Below, piece by piece: positions 32,163 to 43,891 of a stretch of 64,000 nt of DNA. Numbering within the stretch: the first letter of the stretch is position 1; each line of letters starts with the position of its first letter. The position numbers and the translations under genes were made by a program. The notes beneath the pieces were generated by a model. The model was given only the letters and a program-made list of their open reading frames with translations. It did not search any database and was not told where the DNA came from. Source of the DNA: Gambelia wislizenii (Eukaryota > Chordata > Lepidosauria > Squamata > Crotaphytidae); contig JAUMIR010000002.1 in the NCBI GenBank assembly GCA_030847615.1, forward strand, positions 285,676,028 through 285,740,027, read 5' to 3'.

Positions 32163-35100
32163 CTAAGCGCTAAATCCCGTTATACTGTTTTCTCCCCCCT
32201 TTCTTTTCACATAGTTTATAAATGGCTCCCATACTTTTAAGTAACACTCTATAGGTTTCCCTCTTACCCAATTCGTTAATTTGTCTAATTGTGCCAATTC
32301 CATTACCTTTTCTTTCCATTCTAATTTCGTGGGGATTTCTTTAGATTTCCATTTTTTCGCCAAAACCACTCGTGCTGCGGTTATTAAGTAGGTTAGTAAT
32401 GTTCTATTTTCTTTCTCTTTTCTACATTCTAAATTTACCATATTTAATAAATACAGTTCTGGTCTCAATCCCACTTCAAAGCCAACAATTCTTTCAATTT
32501 CTTTATTTATTTTATTCCAATATCTCCTTACTTTACCACATTCCCACCACATGTGGTAGAAGGAGCCTTCATGATCTTCACACTTCCAGCAGTTGGATAT
32601 ATTGTTCTTTTTCATTTTGGATATTTTAATTGGTGTCATGTACCATCTGTACATCATTTTGTAAAAATTTTCTTTTAGGCTATAACAACATGTAAATTTT
32701 AACCCTATTTGCCAAATATCTTCCCACTGCTCCATACCAATATTATGGCCTATATCTTTTGCCCACCTGATCATACAATTTTTAATTTGCTCCTCTTCCA
32801 TATTATATTTCAATAATAATCTATAGATACTACTGATTAAACGTCCACTTTCTGATTTTATTATTTTTTCAAACTCTGAGACATCTCCTTCATACTGTTT
32901 TTCTTTTAGATCTTCTTTAATTCTGGCCCTTACTTGATAATAACTTAGCCATTGTATTTGTATGCCTTCATCCTTTAACTCCTGCCATTCCTTAAGTTTC
33001 CAACTTCCTGTCCTTTTCCCCATCAGTTCTCTATACGTTAACCAGTTGTACTCTCTTAATTCCCTTCTGCAAAAGGCTTCTTGAGGTGAAAGCCACCCTG
33101 GTATCTTAGGGCATAGTCTATATTTATATTTATTCCATACTTTGATTAGGGATTTTCTTATCACGTGATTTTTAAATTCCTTGTTCACCTTAACTTTGTC
33201 ATAGCCTAGATACCCATGCCAACCCATTTTTAATTCATGTCCTTCTAGTTCCAAATTTCTTTTATTATCTAGCAAAATCCACTGTTTTATCCAAGATAGG
33301 CATGCTGCTTCAAAGTATACTTTTATGTCTGGCATCCCTAGACCTCCTCTTTCCCTAGCATCTGATAGTAGTTTCCATTTTATTCTCGGCTTCCTTCCTG
33401 CCCATAAAAATTTAACTAGTTCTCTCTGCCAATTTACCAATATTTTGTTTGAATAGATAATTGGGATCGATTGGAATAAGAACATCAACTTAGGCAAAAC
33501 ATTCATTTTGATAGCGGAGATTCTCCCCATCATTGATAGTTTTAAATCATCCCATTTTTTCAAATCTTTTTTAATTTCCTTCCATATCTTCTCATAATTA
33601 TTCTGAAAAAGCTGTTGATTATTAGTTGTTAAATTTATACCTAGATATCTCACTTTCTTTACAATTTCAAAATTTGTTATCTTGGCTAATTCCTCTTTCT
33701 CTTTTATATTCAGATTTTTTGTTAGAATTTTGGTTTTTTCTTTATTCACCTTGAAACCTGCTAGTTTCCCAAATTCTTCTATCTTTTGTGACAATCTTTT
33801 AATCCCTTTCAGTGGCTCTTCTAATATCAATACCAAGTCGTCGGCATATGCCTTTAGTTTAAATTCTTCTTTTTTAATTTTAACTCCTTTTATCTCCTTA
33901 TCTTTCCTTATTTCATTATTCAAAATTTCTAAAACTAATATAAATAATAGTGGCGATAGCGGACATCCTTGCCTGGTCCCTTTTTCAATTTGAATTTCCT
34001 CTGTTAAGTTCCCGTTTATAATTAGTTTTGCTTTTTGTTCCGAATATATTGCCCTAATCCATTTGTAAAAATTTACCCCAAATTCCATTTCCTTGATTAT
34101 TTGTAACATAAAAGACCATTTTAGGTTGTCAAATGCCTTTTCGGCATCTAAAAAAATCAAAGCCCCTTTAATTTCGTTATGGTAATGCCAATATTCCATT
34201 ACGTTGATTATCGTCCTGATGTTATCATTTATTTGTCTTTTGGGTAAAAAACCACTCTGATCATTATGTATAAAATCTTGTAAGTATCCCTTAAGTCTCT
34301 TAGCTAGTATTGCTGCGAATATTTTATAATCTTCATTTAATAACGAAATGGGTCTGTAATTTTTCATTTGCGTAGAGTCTTTATCTTCCTTTGGTATCAG
34401 GACAATATTTGCCTCCTTCCAACTATTTGGTATTTGATTTTTTTCCTGAATATTCTTTATTACCAAAGAAAGAGGACCTATTAGCTCTGTACAAAATGTT
34501 TTATAGTACTCTGCCGGAAAACCATCCGGACCTGGTGCCTTCTGTCCTTTCATTTTTCTTATTACTCCTATGATTTCGTCTATCGTTATTTCTTTATTCA
34601 ATTCTTTTCTTTGGACTTCATTTAATTTAGGGATTCCACATTTTTTAATGTAATCATCATTTTGGCTTGCAGGGTTCCTCCAATTTTGATACAATAATTT
34701 AAAATAATTGTGGAATACTTTTTGAATCTGCAGTTCCTCCGTTATCTCTCTTTCACCCGATTTAATCTTCGTTATTAATTTTTTTGATCTTTCTTTCCTC
34801 AATTTATACGCTAGCCATCTACCTGGTTTATTTCCAAATTCAAATTATTTCTGTTTTATATAATCTAATTTTCTCTTTAATTCATCTGTCATAATCATTG
34901 TTATCTGATCCTGTAAGGTTTTTATTTGATTCTTGATTTTTTTATTGTTTGGGGCTTTTATCATTTCATTTTCTTTTGATTTTATTTCTTCTAATATTTT
35001 TTCTTTCCTTTCTTGTTTTCTCCTATTTATTATTATATTCCAATGTTTAAGTATCCCTCTCATTACTGCTTTCCCCGCATCCCATACCGTATTAATTTCT

Positions 35101-35939
35101 ACCTCTTTATTTAAATTCAACTCAAAATATTCCTTCAATTTTTTCTTACAATCTTCCACAACTTCCTCTTTGAGTAATAATATTCTGTTTAATCTCCAGC
35201 TAGTTATTCTATTTTCACCCTTCATACTAACCACAACTGGATTGTGATCTGATAATGGTCTTGCTAAAATATCGGTTTTCTTAATGGCCTTTATAAGATT
35301 ATTACTCATCCAGATCATATCTATTCTGGAGAATGAATTATGCCTGTCCGAGTAGAAAGTATATCCCTTACTTGCCCCAACTTTAAATCTCCATGTATCT
35401 ACCAATTGGAATTCCTCTACTATCTCAAAAAATTCTTTTGCCAATTTCCCCTGATATTTTTTTATACTTTGGTTTTTATTTTCCGACAATCTGTCTACCG
35501 ATGGTTCCACGACACCATTAAAGTCTCCTAATATACACCAGCTGCTGTATTCTAGTTGACTCATTCTCTCTTTTAATTCTTTAAAAAAGGTGGATTTCTC
35601 CTCTATTGGGGCATATATTCCCACTAGTAATATTTTATTCTTATCTACCGATATTTCCACCATTATATATCTCCCCTTCTCATCAGAGTATATTTGTTTG
35701 GGTTTCCATTTTGGCTTTATATACAGTACAACTCCTTTTTTCTTTTTCAATCCTGAGGATGTGAACTCTTCCCCCAGTTTTTTCTGTATTAGTAAATGTT
35801 TATGAGCTTTTTTAATCTTAGTTTCTTGTATGCATATAACATCTATTTTATTTCTTTTCAAATATTGAAACACTATATTCCTTTTCTTATTTGCATTTAG
35901 TCCTTTTACATTCCATGTCAATAATTTAATTTCCGACAT
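32163..35939 (-). pseudogene. L1 ORF2 (endonuclease-reverse transcriptase), one premature stop
   Basis: 1258 codons with one in-frame TAA at codon 365 (34845-34847); otherwise open. The endonuclease comes first: TWNVKGLN (N10), CIQETK (E39), YAPIEEKSTFF, ILGDFNGV (D139, N141) and LSDHNPVV (S230-D231-H232). This is the full set expected of an APE-type nuclease that nicks TT|AAAA-like sites. The RT follows: GPDGFPAEYYK, RPISLLNEDYKIFAAILAKR, LIFLDAEKAFD (palm A), GTRQGCPLSPLLF and AYADDLVLI (catalytic DD, about codons 700-701). A C-terminal C-x2-C-x8-H-x4-C cluster (CWKCEDHEGSFYHMWWEC) lies near codons 1117-1134. The stop falls between endonuclease and RT, just before FEFGNKPGRWLAYKLRKE, and probably arose by one substitution. 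Confidence 0.95.
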
Positions 35940-36066
35940 TTGCTTATTCTACAAAAGTTTGTTTATTCAAAATAGAGGGAGGAGAGAAAAGAGAGAAGTG
36001 GGAAAGGAAAAAAAAAGAAAAAGAAAAGGAGGTCTACCCCGTTGTCTATATATTTCTAAAGTCCTT

Positions 36067-37032
36067 TCAATCACTTAAATCAAGCAAGCTGGTTTCTTTA
36101 CTCTTTTCTCCTTCTTCTCCCTCTCTCCTGCCTCCTTCCTCCTTCCTCTCTCTTGTGTCCTTTTCTTCTTGAATACTTCCTTGGCCCTTCTTTGTTGTCT
36201 TCTGTTCTTCCTCTTCTTCTTCCCGTTTTTTGCGTTGCATACCAAACTCTTTCTTGTTCTTCCTGACAAAGTCTTTTGCTTTTTCTATTGTGTCAATTTT
36301 AAGTCTTTCCTTTTTATAAGTGAAGAGCACACCTTCAAGCTTGTCCCAGCTGAAAGGGATTTTCTCTTTTTTTAATATCTCCACAAGAGATTGGTAATCC
36401 TTACGTCGTCTTAAAATTCTAGTGGGGATCTCTTTCATCAGGACAAGCAATTTTCCATCAAACCAGATCCCTTTGTTAAAGTGCACATCCATTATATAGT
36501 CTTTTACTGATTTTCTCACACACTGTATGATGATATCTCTAGGGAGATTCTTCTTAGTAGTAAATGCTGATTTCATTCTGTATACGCGATCCAGTTCTTT
36601 TCCAATCTGTTCCTCACTCCATTCTAAGTTCTTCGCAAATACTTCTATTATTACTCTCCTTGTATCTTCTTTCTGTGTTTCCTTTAGACCTCTTAATCTT
36701 ATCCAGGATTCCTTTTCTCTCAGTTCTGCTAAAGCCAATTGATCTCGCAACATTTCCACTTCAGCATTTATTTCTTCATTTTCTTTTTTCAGAAGTTGGA
36801 TATCCTCTTTATTTTCTCTCACTTCCTCTTTCGTTTGGGATAGTAATGTATGTAACACATTAAATTTAGTATTGATGTCTCCAAGTTGAACACTCACATC
36901 TTTCCTAAATTCACGTATTTCTTCCATAAATTTTAACATGTATTGTGGAGTTCCTTCTTCTGTTGAACCTCTCCTTCCTTGTATATTATTCGGGTCTGCA
37001 AATTTTGTTCTGCTCCTCACTCCTGACGCCAT
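36067..37032 (-). CDS. L1 ORF1 protein (RNA-binding chaperone), intact
   Basis: 321 residues from ATG to stop. A basic N-terminus (MASGVRSRTKF) leads to a heptad-rich coiled coil at about residues 30-100 (FMEEIREFRKDVSVQLGDIN, EVRENKEDIQLLKKENEEIN), which would trimerise the protein. An RRM-like region starts at about 108 (ESWIRLRGLKETQ), and the C-terminal domain includes RDIIIQCVRKSVKDYIM and PTRILRRRKDYQSLVEILKK. The tail is very rich in E/K/R (EEEEEEQKTTKKGQG). The protein binds L1 RNA and forms ribonucleoprotein particles with ORF2p. The frame is intact. Whether it is expressed cannot be told. Confidence 0.92.
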   Translation of the reverse strand: MASGVRSRTKFADPNNIQGRRGSTEEGTPQYMLKFMEEIREFRKDVSVQLGDINTKFNVLHTLLSQTKEEVRENKEDIQLLKKENEEINAEVEMLRDQLALAELREKESWIRLRGLKETQKEDTRRVIIEVFAKNLEWSEEQIGKELDRVYRMKSAFTTKKNLPRDIIIQCVRKSVKDYIMDVHFNKGIWFDGKLLVLMKEIPTRILRRRKDYQSLVEILKKEKIPFSWDKLEGVLFTYKKERLKIDTIEKAKDFVRKNKKEFGMQRKKREEEEEEQKTTKKGQGSIQEEKDTRERKEEGGRREGEEGEKSKETSLLDLSD

Positions 37033-38697
37033 GTTGTTTCTTTTATTTCCGCCTCTCTTCTTCTTCAGGGCCTTCTCCTTAATCTTCTTTCGCTATATCC
37101 TTAGATCTTCCGTCAGAATGTTTTGGTATCTGTCGCCTTCTTCTTTACCAACAAGGAGAAAAGAAAAAAAAAAGAAAAAGAAAAAAAGAAAAAAAAAGGG
37201 GGAGGGGAGGTATATATAAAAATTCCAAAGAGCCAAGAAGTGGCAAAAAATAAGGGCGGTAATAAGGGGGGGGGGGAAAGGAAAAAAGGAAAAGAGAAAA
37301 AGGGGGGTAGTGCACAATGCAAAAATGCAAAAAAGATAAATAATAAAATAGGAAAAAAAATATGAAAAAAGGAAAAAAGAAAAAAAAGAAAAAGAAAAAA
37401 ACCCCAAAGACTAACCCCCAAAAAAGAAAAAGAAAAAAGGAAAAAATGTACAAAAATACAAGAACTGGGCAAGAAATATAACACCAAAAAACAGGGGAAA
37501 AAAGAAAGAACAAGAAAAAGAAAAAAAAAGTCTAAGGTATTTTATATATAAAAATTAGTTGTGTATTAAAGTGATTGAAGTGGTTGAGATAAGATAAGCT
37601 GTCTTGTTTACTTTCCAAAACAGTCCTCAATTTCTTATTCTTAACCACCCCACTGTCCAAGGTTAACAGACTTTCCAATTAACTATAACAGCTGTGTCTT
37701 TCTTCTTGGCAGCATTCCAGCCATGTGCTTCTACTTTGGTTTCTGCTTCTGCTTAGCGTTTCCAAGGTCACTTTCTTTACCTTATGTTTTTTGCTTTGTA
37801 GAATATCTGTTTGATTAATTTTAATTAAATATATGAGTATATGATTTAGCAACACTCAAACCACATTGTTATATCAAATACTTAAATAACTACTGTTGTG
37901 ACCAGAAATAATAATCAAAAATGGAAAGGGGGGAGAGCCCAAAAAAGAAAAAAAAAAAGAAAAAAAAATAAAAAGAAGAAAGAAAGAAAGAAAAATCCCC
38001 AAATGTATCAAAAAAAAAAAGCAATCAAAAAGCAATAAAAAAAAAATACATCAAAAGGGACCAAAGCAGAAAAAGTTTTCAAAAATGTAGCAAAATGTAT
38101 CAAGGTAAATATGACAAAATATCAAAGTTGTCAGGGCACAAACTACAAGAGGGAGGCAATAAAAAGTAAAGAGTTGGCTCCAACAAATATAGGCTCTCTT
38201 AGATTAGATTATTGTGTTAGCCTTTAAAAGGGGGTAAGAGAGAGATATGTCCCCTTTTTCTCTGTGCTACCCATCCAAGAAATACCTCTCATTCCAGAGA
38301 GAAAGCTACTGCCTTCTGAGAATATGCTTCACGCTCCCAAATTTCCTCTTATTTCCTTCCTCTTTCGTGAGGTCTGACGGCTTCTCTTGCGAGGTGGAGG
38401 ATTTAGCCTTCCCCCTCTCTTTTGCCTCGGCTGGGCTTTCCTCTGCTATCCGTCGCGTTTCGCTGCTCAGCTTCCCTCCTCTCCTCTCCTCTATCAGCGT
38501 CAGGGTGCTTTCTGCTTTCTGCACCCCACGATCGGACTCCCAGCAGTTGTGGCGCTCCTCAGGGTCTCCCCTACCTGGGGATCTCCCCACCGGGGGATTT
38601 CCAGCTGATTCTCCCCCCCAGCAGCCGAGGCAAGCAAAATTGGAGACGGAGCTCCGTTTCGTTCGTCCGTCGCTTGCCTGGACTCAGACCGGAAGCC
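37033..38697 (-). promoter_or_regulatory. L1 5' UTR with GC-rich promoter-like start and long polypyrimidine tract
   Basis: On the minus strand the first ~450 bp (38240-38697) are GC-rich with several CG dinucleotides, as expected for an internal L1 promoter. The stretch 37140-38080 is almost wholly pyrimidine on the L1 sense strand (A/G on the + strand). Apparent Phe-rich or Lys-rich open stretches here are artefacts of that composition. Promoter activity is inferred from position and composition only. Confidence 0.7.
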
Positions 38698-38716
38698 CTT
38701 CATATGGTTCTTTCTT
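38698..38716. repeat. Target-site duplication of the L1, right copy
   Basis: CTTCATATGGTTCTTTCTT, identical to 31633-31651. On the L1 sense strand the junction reads ATTC|AAGAAAG, a fair match to an L1 endonuclease site. Confidence 0.95.
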
Positions 38717-39347
38717 GAATGAATCTGTCATCCTTTAATCTCTTTTCGTCTCTTTTATATAGTTTTTCTGTGTACTGTATTGTTTCCATTGTCTTTTTAT
38801 TTCTACTTGGTTGTGTAAGGTAGTAGTAGAGCATCCTCATTCTTGGTTTAAATTTCCCTTTGATTTCTCAGATCTTGTGGAAGAAATCTCTTGTTCTTCC
38901 TTTTTGTTGTCACCTTCTATTTCTCTACATTGATTATTATAGTAGTTTTCCTTGTCCCTGTGCACAAGTCGTTGAACAGTTGCATTCAGGCTTCTGACTC
39001 TATTTCTGTCCCCTTTTATTTTGCGTCTTGTCTCTTCTTAACTGCTTGAAGAGTTTCATCTGTCATCCATTGAGGCTACAAATAGTGTCTTTTTGCATTC
39101 CTCCCTCATAGTGTCCCTGGCTTCAGTCCAGAGTTCTTCCCTCCCCCCAGTCAATTAAGCCTAATAGTGCAAATCTATTTTTATATTATCTTTACATTCT
39201 ACAGGGATGTTCTACAGATTGTATTTTGGCATGATGGTTGGTTTAGTGTTCTTCTTTAGCTTTACTCTAATTTTTGATATCAGGAGTTCAAGGCCTGTGT
39301 CACAATCTATGCCTGATCTTGTTTTTGCAAAGAGAATGGAGTTTCTT
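38717..39347 (-). mobile_element. RTE-BovB LINE, continuation upstream of the L1
   Basis: Resumes the BovB sequence exactly where 31632 left off. It shares GTCAATTAAGCCTAATAGTG and TGTATTTTGGCATGATGGTT with the second BovB at 60130-60220. It stops at 39347, where an LTR-like unit begins. Confidence 0.85.
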
Positions 39348-40252
39348 TGTTGGAGATACAGCATTCTTCCTGCACCCCCCACTTGCTGGCTAGTAGAGTT
39401 AAGTAAGTCTTAGCAAGAAAGGTGTTAGGGTCTTCCTGCATGTGAAAGAGATCCTCCCTTTTATCCTCCCCTATCCTTAGTGGGCTTGGCTAGTAGCTCA
39501 GACTCAGCCAAGCCAAATGGAATGACCATTGTGTCATTCATCCCATGACCCAGGTCTTCTGACCTTATGATTTTTTTAAAAAGTTTATGACTCTTTGTCT
39601 GCTCTCTGACTCACACTCTCACTCACTCTGAAGAAGAAGAAACATGGACTCTGCCTGCATGCAGACATAGGGATGTCCTGCCCTGCTTTTCCCTGTCCTT
39701 CCTGATCTTACTAAATGGGTGAGTTCTACCCTAAATCCTTTTAGTCAGTTAGGATGTTAGCTTCCCATGCATATGTAGATTGTAAGAGCTATTAGTAAAT
39801 GCTTAAGTATTCTTTTAAAGAAGAAGTTGTTTGTTTTTCTTTTGTTTAAGCGGCATTAATGACTGAGTGCTTTACAGTACAGTTGTTCCTCCATATCCAT
39901 GGATTTGGTATACACGGATTTAAGTATTCACGGCTTGAAAATATTCTTTAAAAAATAATAATCCAAAAAGCAAACCTTGATTTTGCCATCTTATATAAGG
40001 GACACCATTCTGCTATGCCATTGCATATAATGGGACTTGAGTATTCACGGATTTTGGTATCCATGGGGGGTCCTGGAACCAAACCCCAGCAAATATGAAG
40101 GGATAACTGTACTAATTGAGTCTGTCCCATTTCTGTCTCTGCTAACTCTGCTGTATTAGAAGTTTTAATTTTGAAGAAGATACTCCCAAAGGGTTTGCTC
40201 CCTGGAATCTTTAATGAATTTTTAATTTTTAAGCTTATACACCCTAACATTT
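39348..40252 (+). mobile_element. LTR-like unit related to the solo LTR at 47115
   Basis: Starts TGTTGGAGATACAGCATTC and shares blocks with 47115-47664: CCCCCCACTTGCTGGCTAGT, TGCATATGTAGATTGTAAG and CATTAGTAAAT-like segments, and a GGGTTTGCTCCCTGGAATC end block. It probably ends at ACACCCTAACA (40252). A Tigger MITE is nested at 39880-40109. No matching target duplication was found. The next bases (TTTGGGTTATGGGCCCAGC) might be the start of an internal region. Whether this is a retroviral or a Ty3-type LTR is not resolved. No protein-coding part is present. Confidence 0.65.
39880..40109 (+). mobile_element. Tigger/pogo-like MITE with TA duplication
   Basis: CAGTTGTTCCTCCATATCC ... AATATGAAGGGATAACTG, flanked by TA on both sides. 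It is a complete copy of about 230 bp with no coding capacity. Confidence 0.9.
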
Positions 40253-41896
40253 GGGTTATGGGCCCAGCTAGAGACTATTAAAAGGACTCAATTTATTTTA
40301 TTTTGTAAAGTACCTTCTCTGATCACTCAGCTGCTGTGTGCCTCTGTTTTCAGCCTGACTGAAACAAAGGCAATTAAGCAATAATGACCAAAGCTAATCC
40401 TAATTTCAGTTCAATACTGAACCTTCAGAAGTTGAACGGAGCTAACTCTACCCCTCGCATATCCTCTCACCCTAAGAACTAAACATCCAACAGCTGAATT
40501 GAATACACAAATTTACATGCTAATCCCTTTCAGCAGGGACTCATAGTATATAAACTCCACACACCCACACACCACCATTCTCTGAAGATGCCAGCCACAG
40601 ATGCAGGCGAAACGTCAGGAATAAACTGTTCTAGAACATGGCCTCACAACGCGGAAAAAAACCCACAAAAAACCTATGGATGCTGGCTGTGAAAGCCTTC
40701 GACTTCACAATCCTAGATAGCTCCCTTTTCCCCCAATGGTCTTAGAATGTAAATCTGAACTGGTGAATGGGGTGTCATACAGTCAGATTAAATGCTGGGT
40801 AGACTGATAGGGGCCTGCTCTAAAGCACCCAGACCCTTTCAGTTGCTGCCCTGCATCCCTCACTGAACAATGCAAACTGGATTCCCAGATCTCTGATGTC
40901 ACATCTAGCTTGATTCTAATTGAGCACATCAAATTACATTGAAACAATCAGTGTGTGTTGACTGAAAATATTCTGTCACAGAAGAACGTTGGTACAGAGG
41001 TTGACTGGATCTTCTAACTCTAAATGGAGGATTATGAAATGCCAAATGTACAGTACATGCTTTTTATGGTGGTAATATTCAGCAGAATATTACTTTACAA
41101 TGTGGTATATATCATTCCTGGTGGATATGGAATCAAGTTGAAATTTAAATATGAATTGCTGAATTAAGTACTGTACTGAAAATGCACACCAACTTTCACT
41201 CCAGTATCTTGTGTATATAGAGATATACAATTACAGCAGCAATTTTCGAACTGTATCTTCATGAACCTTTTTTTCACTGAGACTTACCTGTTAGTGTACA
41301 AAAGGTTGTTTGTGGGACATACATTCTAGGTGTATTATCACGGCAGCCTGCTAGTTAGCCCTATTGGCCTGCTTATTGCTTTGCATGAACAACACATTGA
41401 ACACTTTCCTGCAATTGCACACAGTGCCAGGGAAGCTAGCTGCCTCTCATAAATGCTTGATTGCCATTACTGACCTTGTCATCAAAGCTGATGAGCTCCT
41501 AAGATACACTTGGGCTGCCCTGAATTAACTCTGAAACCATTGCTTTGCATTTTACAATTATGAATTTGAAATGTAGAATTGTGTTCTGAAGATGTATTGC
41601 ATTTTTTAAAATTCTGACTCTTCAGGGTTCAAGGAATACACCACCCTGTTTCAAAAAGAACTCCAAATAGACAAATTTAAATCCACAACTGTCAGTTTAC
41701 AGTACTTGCACAAAAAATTAATGGCCATATGAATTGACTTTTAACTGTGTGGAGAAACCCCTTTTTAGTTAAAAATAAGTGTGTAGAGAGTACTACTTTG
41801 ATGTAATTACAGTTAATTTGTAGTTAACCATGATGACATGAAACACACATCTTCCAGGCCATTAAAACCTGCTTGCTCTTTTTGTTTCTGTTTCAG
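40253..41896. other. Intronic DNA (if the THEGL model holds); one foldback-family fragment
   Basis: At 40577-40705 there is a repeat with TCTGAAGATGCCAGCCACAG, GGCGAAACGTCAGG and AACATGGCCTCACA, related to the hairpin at 61025-61144. The rest is unassigned. It ends in a strong acceptor (TTTTTGTTTCTGTTTCAG). Confidence 0.5.
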
Positions 41897-41927
41897 TTTC
41901 TCCCCATGATGGTTCTTCAAGTGAAAG
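41897..41927 (+). CDS. THEGL: Candidate THEGL exon 2 (31 nt)
   Basis: A 31-nt stretch between a strong acceptor (TTTCTGTTTCAG) and a strong donor (AAG|GTAAGA). With one base from the exon at 28814 it encodes VSPHDGSSSER, the last arginine being completed by the exon at 50008. The phases agree on both sides. It has no domain or repeat signature, so support comes only from splice sites and frame. Confidence 0.4.
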
Positions 41928-42309
41928 GTAAGAGGAAACATCAGCTCCCATAATCCCAGGGTCTGTCTGCTTGGTTAGTGGCCCAGATTCTGGAGCCTTT
42001 GTCCTCCTGTGGCTGAACTCCCACATTACAGTTATTTCATTTAGTTTGATTTGCTATGTTCTAGAATTATTTGTTGAGTATTTACAGTTTGCTTTCAGGC
42101 ACATCTGTTTGTAGTACCTGGCCTACAGTGAGAGAGAGAGAATGCTATGACTAGATTCCTGTTGGTGCATACCACACACATAATGGTTTCTTATGGGATG
42201 ATTGCACTTTCCCCAGGCACACAAAGGGAAGAGGAGGAGGCACTGGGAGGAGAAGCTTGCAAGTTTGATGCTACTTGTTTGTGTACTGTCTGGCTTCCAG
42301 TGTGTGCGT

Positions 42310-42414
42310 GTGGGATCCTTGTAGCCAAGGTGCTCTGGAAGGGGTGGCCTGGATAATTGCCTATGTAGTTTTCCAAGCCACCCCTCCCAGAGCACCTCGG
42401 CTATGAGGACCCAC
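42310..42414. repeat. Hairpin (inverted repeat, arms about 42 bp)
   Basis: GCCAAGGTGCTCTGGAAGGG on the left pairs with CCCTCCCAGAGCACCTCGGC on the right, around a short loop near 42353-42370. It is probably the core of an unclassified MITE covering about 42130-42440. Confidence 0.75.
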
Positions 42415-42439
42415 CCAGAAGCCATGTATTGGAGAGACA

Positions 42440-43774
42440 GGTGACTTGGAGTTGACAGCTTTCTGACACTGCTGATATTTCCCTAATTTCCTTTTTGGTA
42501 CTGCATGCACAACTGTTTTCTATCTTCCACCTGCCAGCAGCCATTTAAATGTAGTGGTAGAGCCATCAGTATCCGGCTCTGGAAAAGAAAGAGCAGGAGG
42601 CACGCATTGCAACTCTGCCCAAACTTCTGCATATGAATGATGTTGGATAAAGTAATTATCCCACAGTTTTTTCTATCTCACACTGCTTAGTATTAAGAAG
42701 ATCTGCAGATCAAATATGTTTATTAATTGTAACAAAAATAATAGAATCTTGTGAGATGTTAAAGACTGAGTAATATATGTTCCTTTGTTTATATTTATAG
42801 CTACTTTTCCTCCTAGGAGCTGAAGATGTTATATATCAGGAGTGGGGATTCTGTGGCCCTGCAGATGTTGGACTCTTATCTCCTATCAGCCCCAGCCAAC
42901 ATGGCCTGTGGTCAGGAATTATGGGAGTTGTAATACAATAATGTTTGGCAGACCATAGGTTTCCATGTAGATACAAGTTTCCCCCTCCATTTTTATTATT
43001 GTGACAACCATCTAGGCTGGGTTGATGATGATGGTGACTATGCAAATTAGGCAAATTAATGGCTGAGTGGGTCTCTCTGGTTCTAGTCTGACTCAATTAA
43101 TCACTACACCACCAGTATATTACTGTTTAGTTTCTGGTTTATCAAGACCTAGTGTGTCATAAAGTGTCAGATTAGAATCAAAGATACTTAGGTTCAGATT
43201 GCTGGTCAGCCCTGAAGCTCCTTGAGTGACTTCTGGCCAATCACTTCCGCTCAGTCTAGCTTACTTCCCAGCGTTGCTGTGATGCTAAAGTGGAGGTTGG
43301 GTCATGGTCCTCAGAGGAAGAATGGGATAAAAATTGTAGTTGTGACCTGCAATGTGATGAACTTTGAAGTGCAGGCTCTCATCAGGACAATCTATGTAAT
43401 GACATCCCTGCAGAGAGTCCAAATGTGCAGATGGTTGTGTCGATGTAAAATAGTTTGTAACAGTTTTAATCTTACCAGGGACAGGTCTTCTATAAACCTG
43501 ATGGTTCTTGCCAACTCAAGACCAAGTCACCCTCAAATATTTTGGATTATAACAGGAATTGCTCATAACAATAAATTGCTACTGGCAGAACCAGCAGGGA
43601 TTGTAGCTAAACACAGAGGCAACAGGGGTGTCCAAAAGCGACATCACAGTCCGCACTAATAAAAAACTTAAGGAGCTTAAACCCAGTGAGGACTGACTCA
43701 CCACACCACTCATAAGACAAGCTTTAATGGGCTAGAGTGGTAGGCTCTTTCCTACAAGTCTCATGCCACACAGG
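42440..43774. other. No gene seen
   Basis: Unassigned. Fragments of common hAT-like MITEs occur at about 42710-42835 and 42838-42965 (GGGATTCTGTGGCCCTGCAG, ATTATGGGAGTTGTAATAC). Confidence 0.45.
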
Positions 43775-43891
43775 GCCAGTTTAACCATACTGCCAAATTC
43801 GCATTGGCTGGGGGCCCAGCCACAGGGCCCCCCGTCCTAACCGTCTCCGCCATCTCCTTCTTCCTTTCCTCCCTCTGCTTCCACCGAGCAG

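Larger units (their letters stand above)
31652..38697 (-). mobile_element. Full-length L1 LINE inserted into BovB
   Basis: About 7.0 kb. On the minus strand it has a GC-rich 5' UTR starting GGGCTTCCGGTCTGAGTCC, ORF1 (36067-37032), a 127-bp spacer, ORF2 (32163-35939, one in-frame stop), a 3' UTR of about 0.5 kb, an AATAAA-type signal at about 31672 and a poly(A) tail (31652-31662 as T). Both flanks carry the same 19-bp duplication. Intact ORF1, the single ORF2 stop and the perfect duplication make this the youngest large insertion in the window. It is dead as it stands, at least for full-length ORF2. Confidence 0.95.

Noticed and set aside
37093..37513. Phe-rich minus-strand open frames of 104-124 codons
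   Set aside because: Produced by the polypyrimidine tract of the L1 5' UTR; low complexity.
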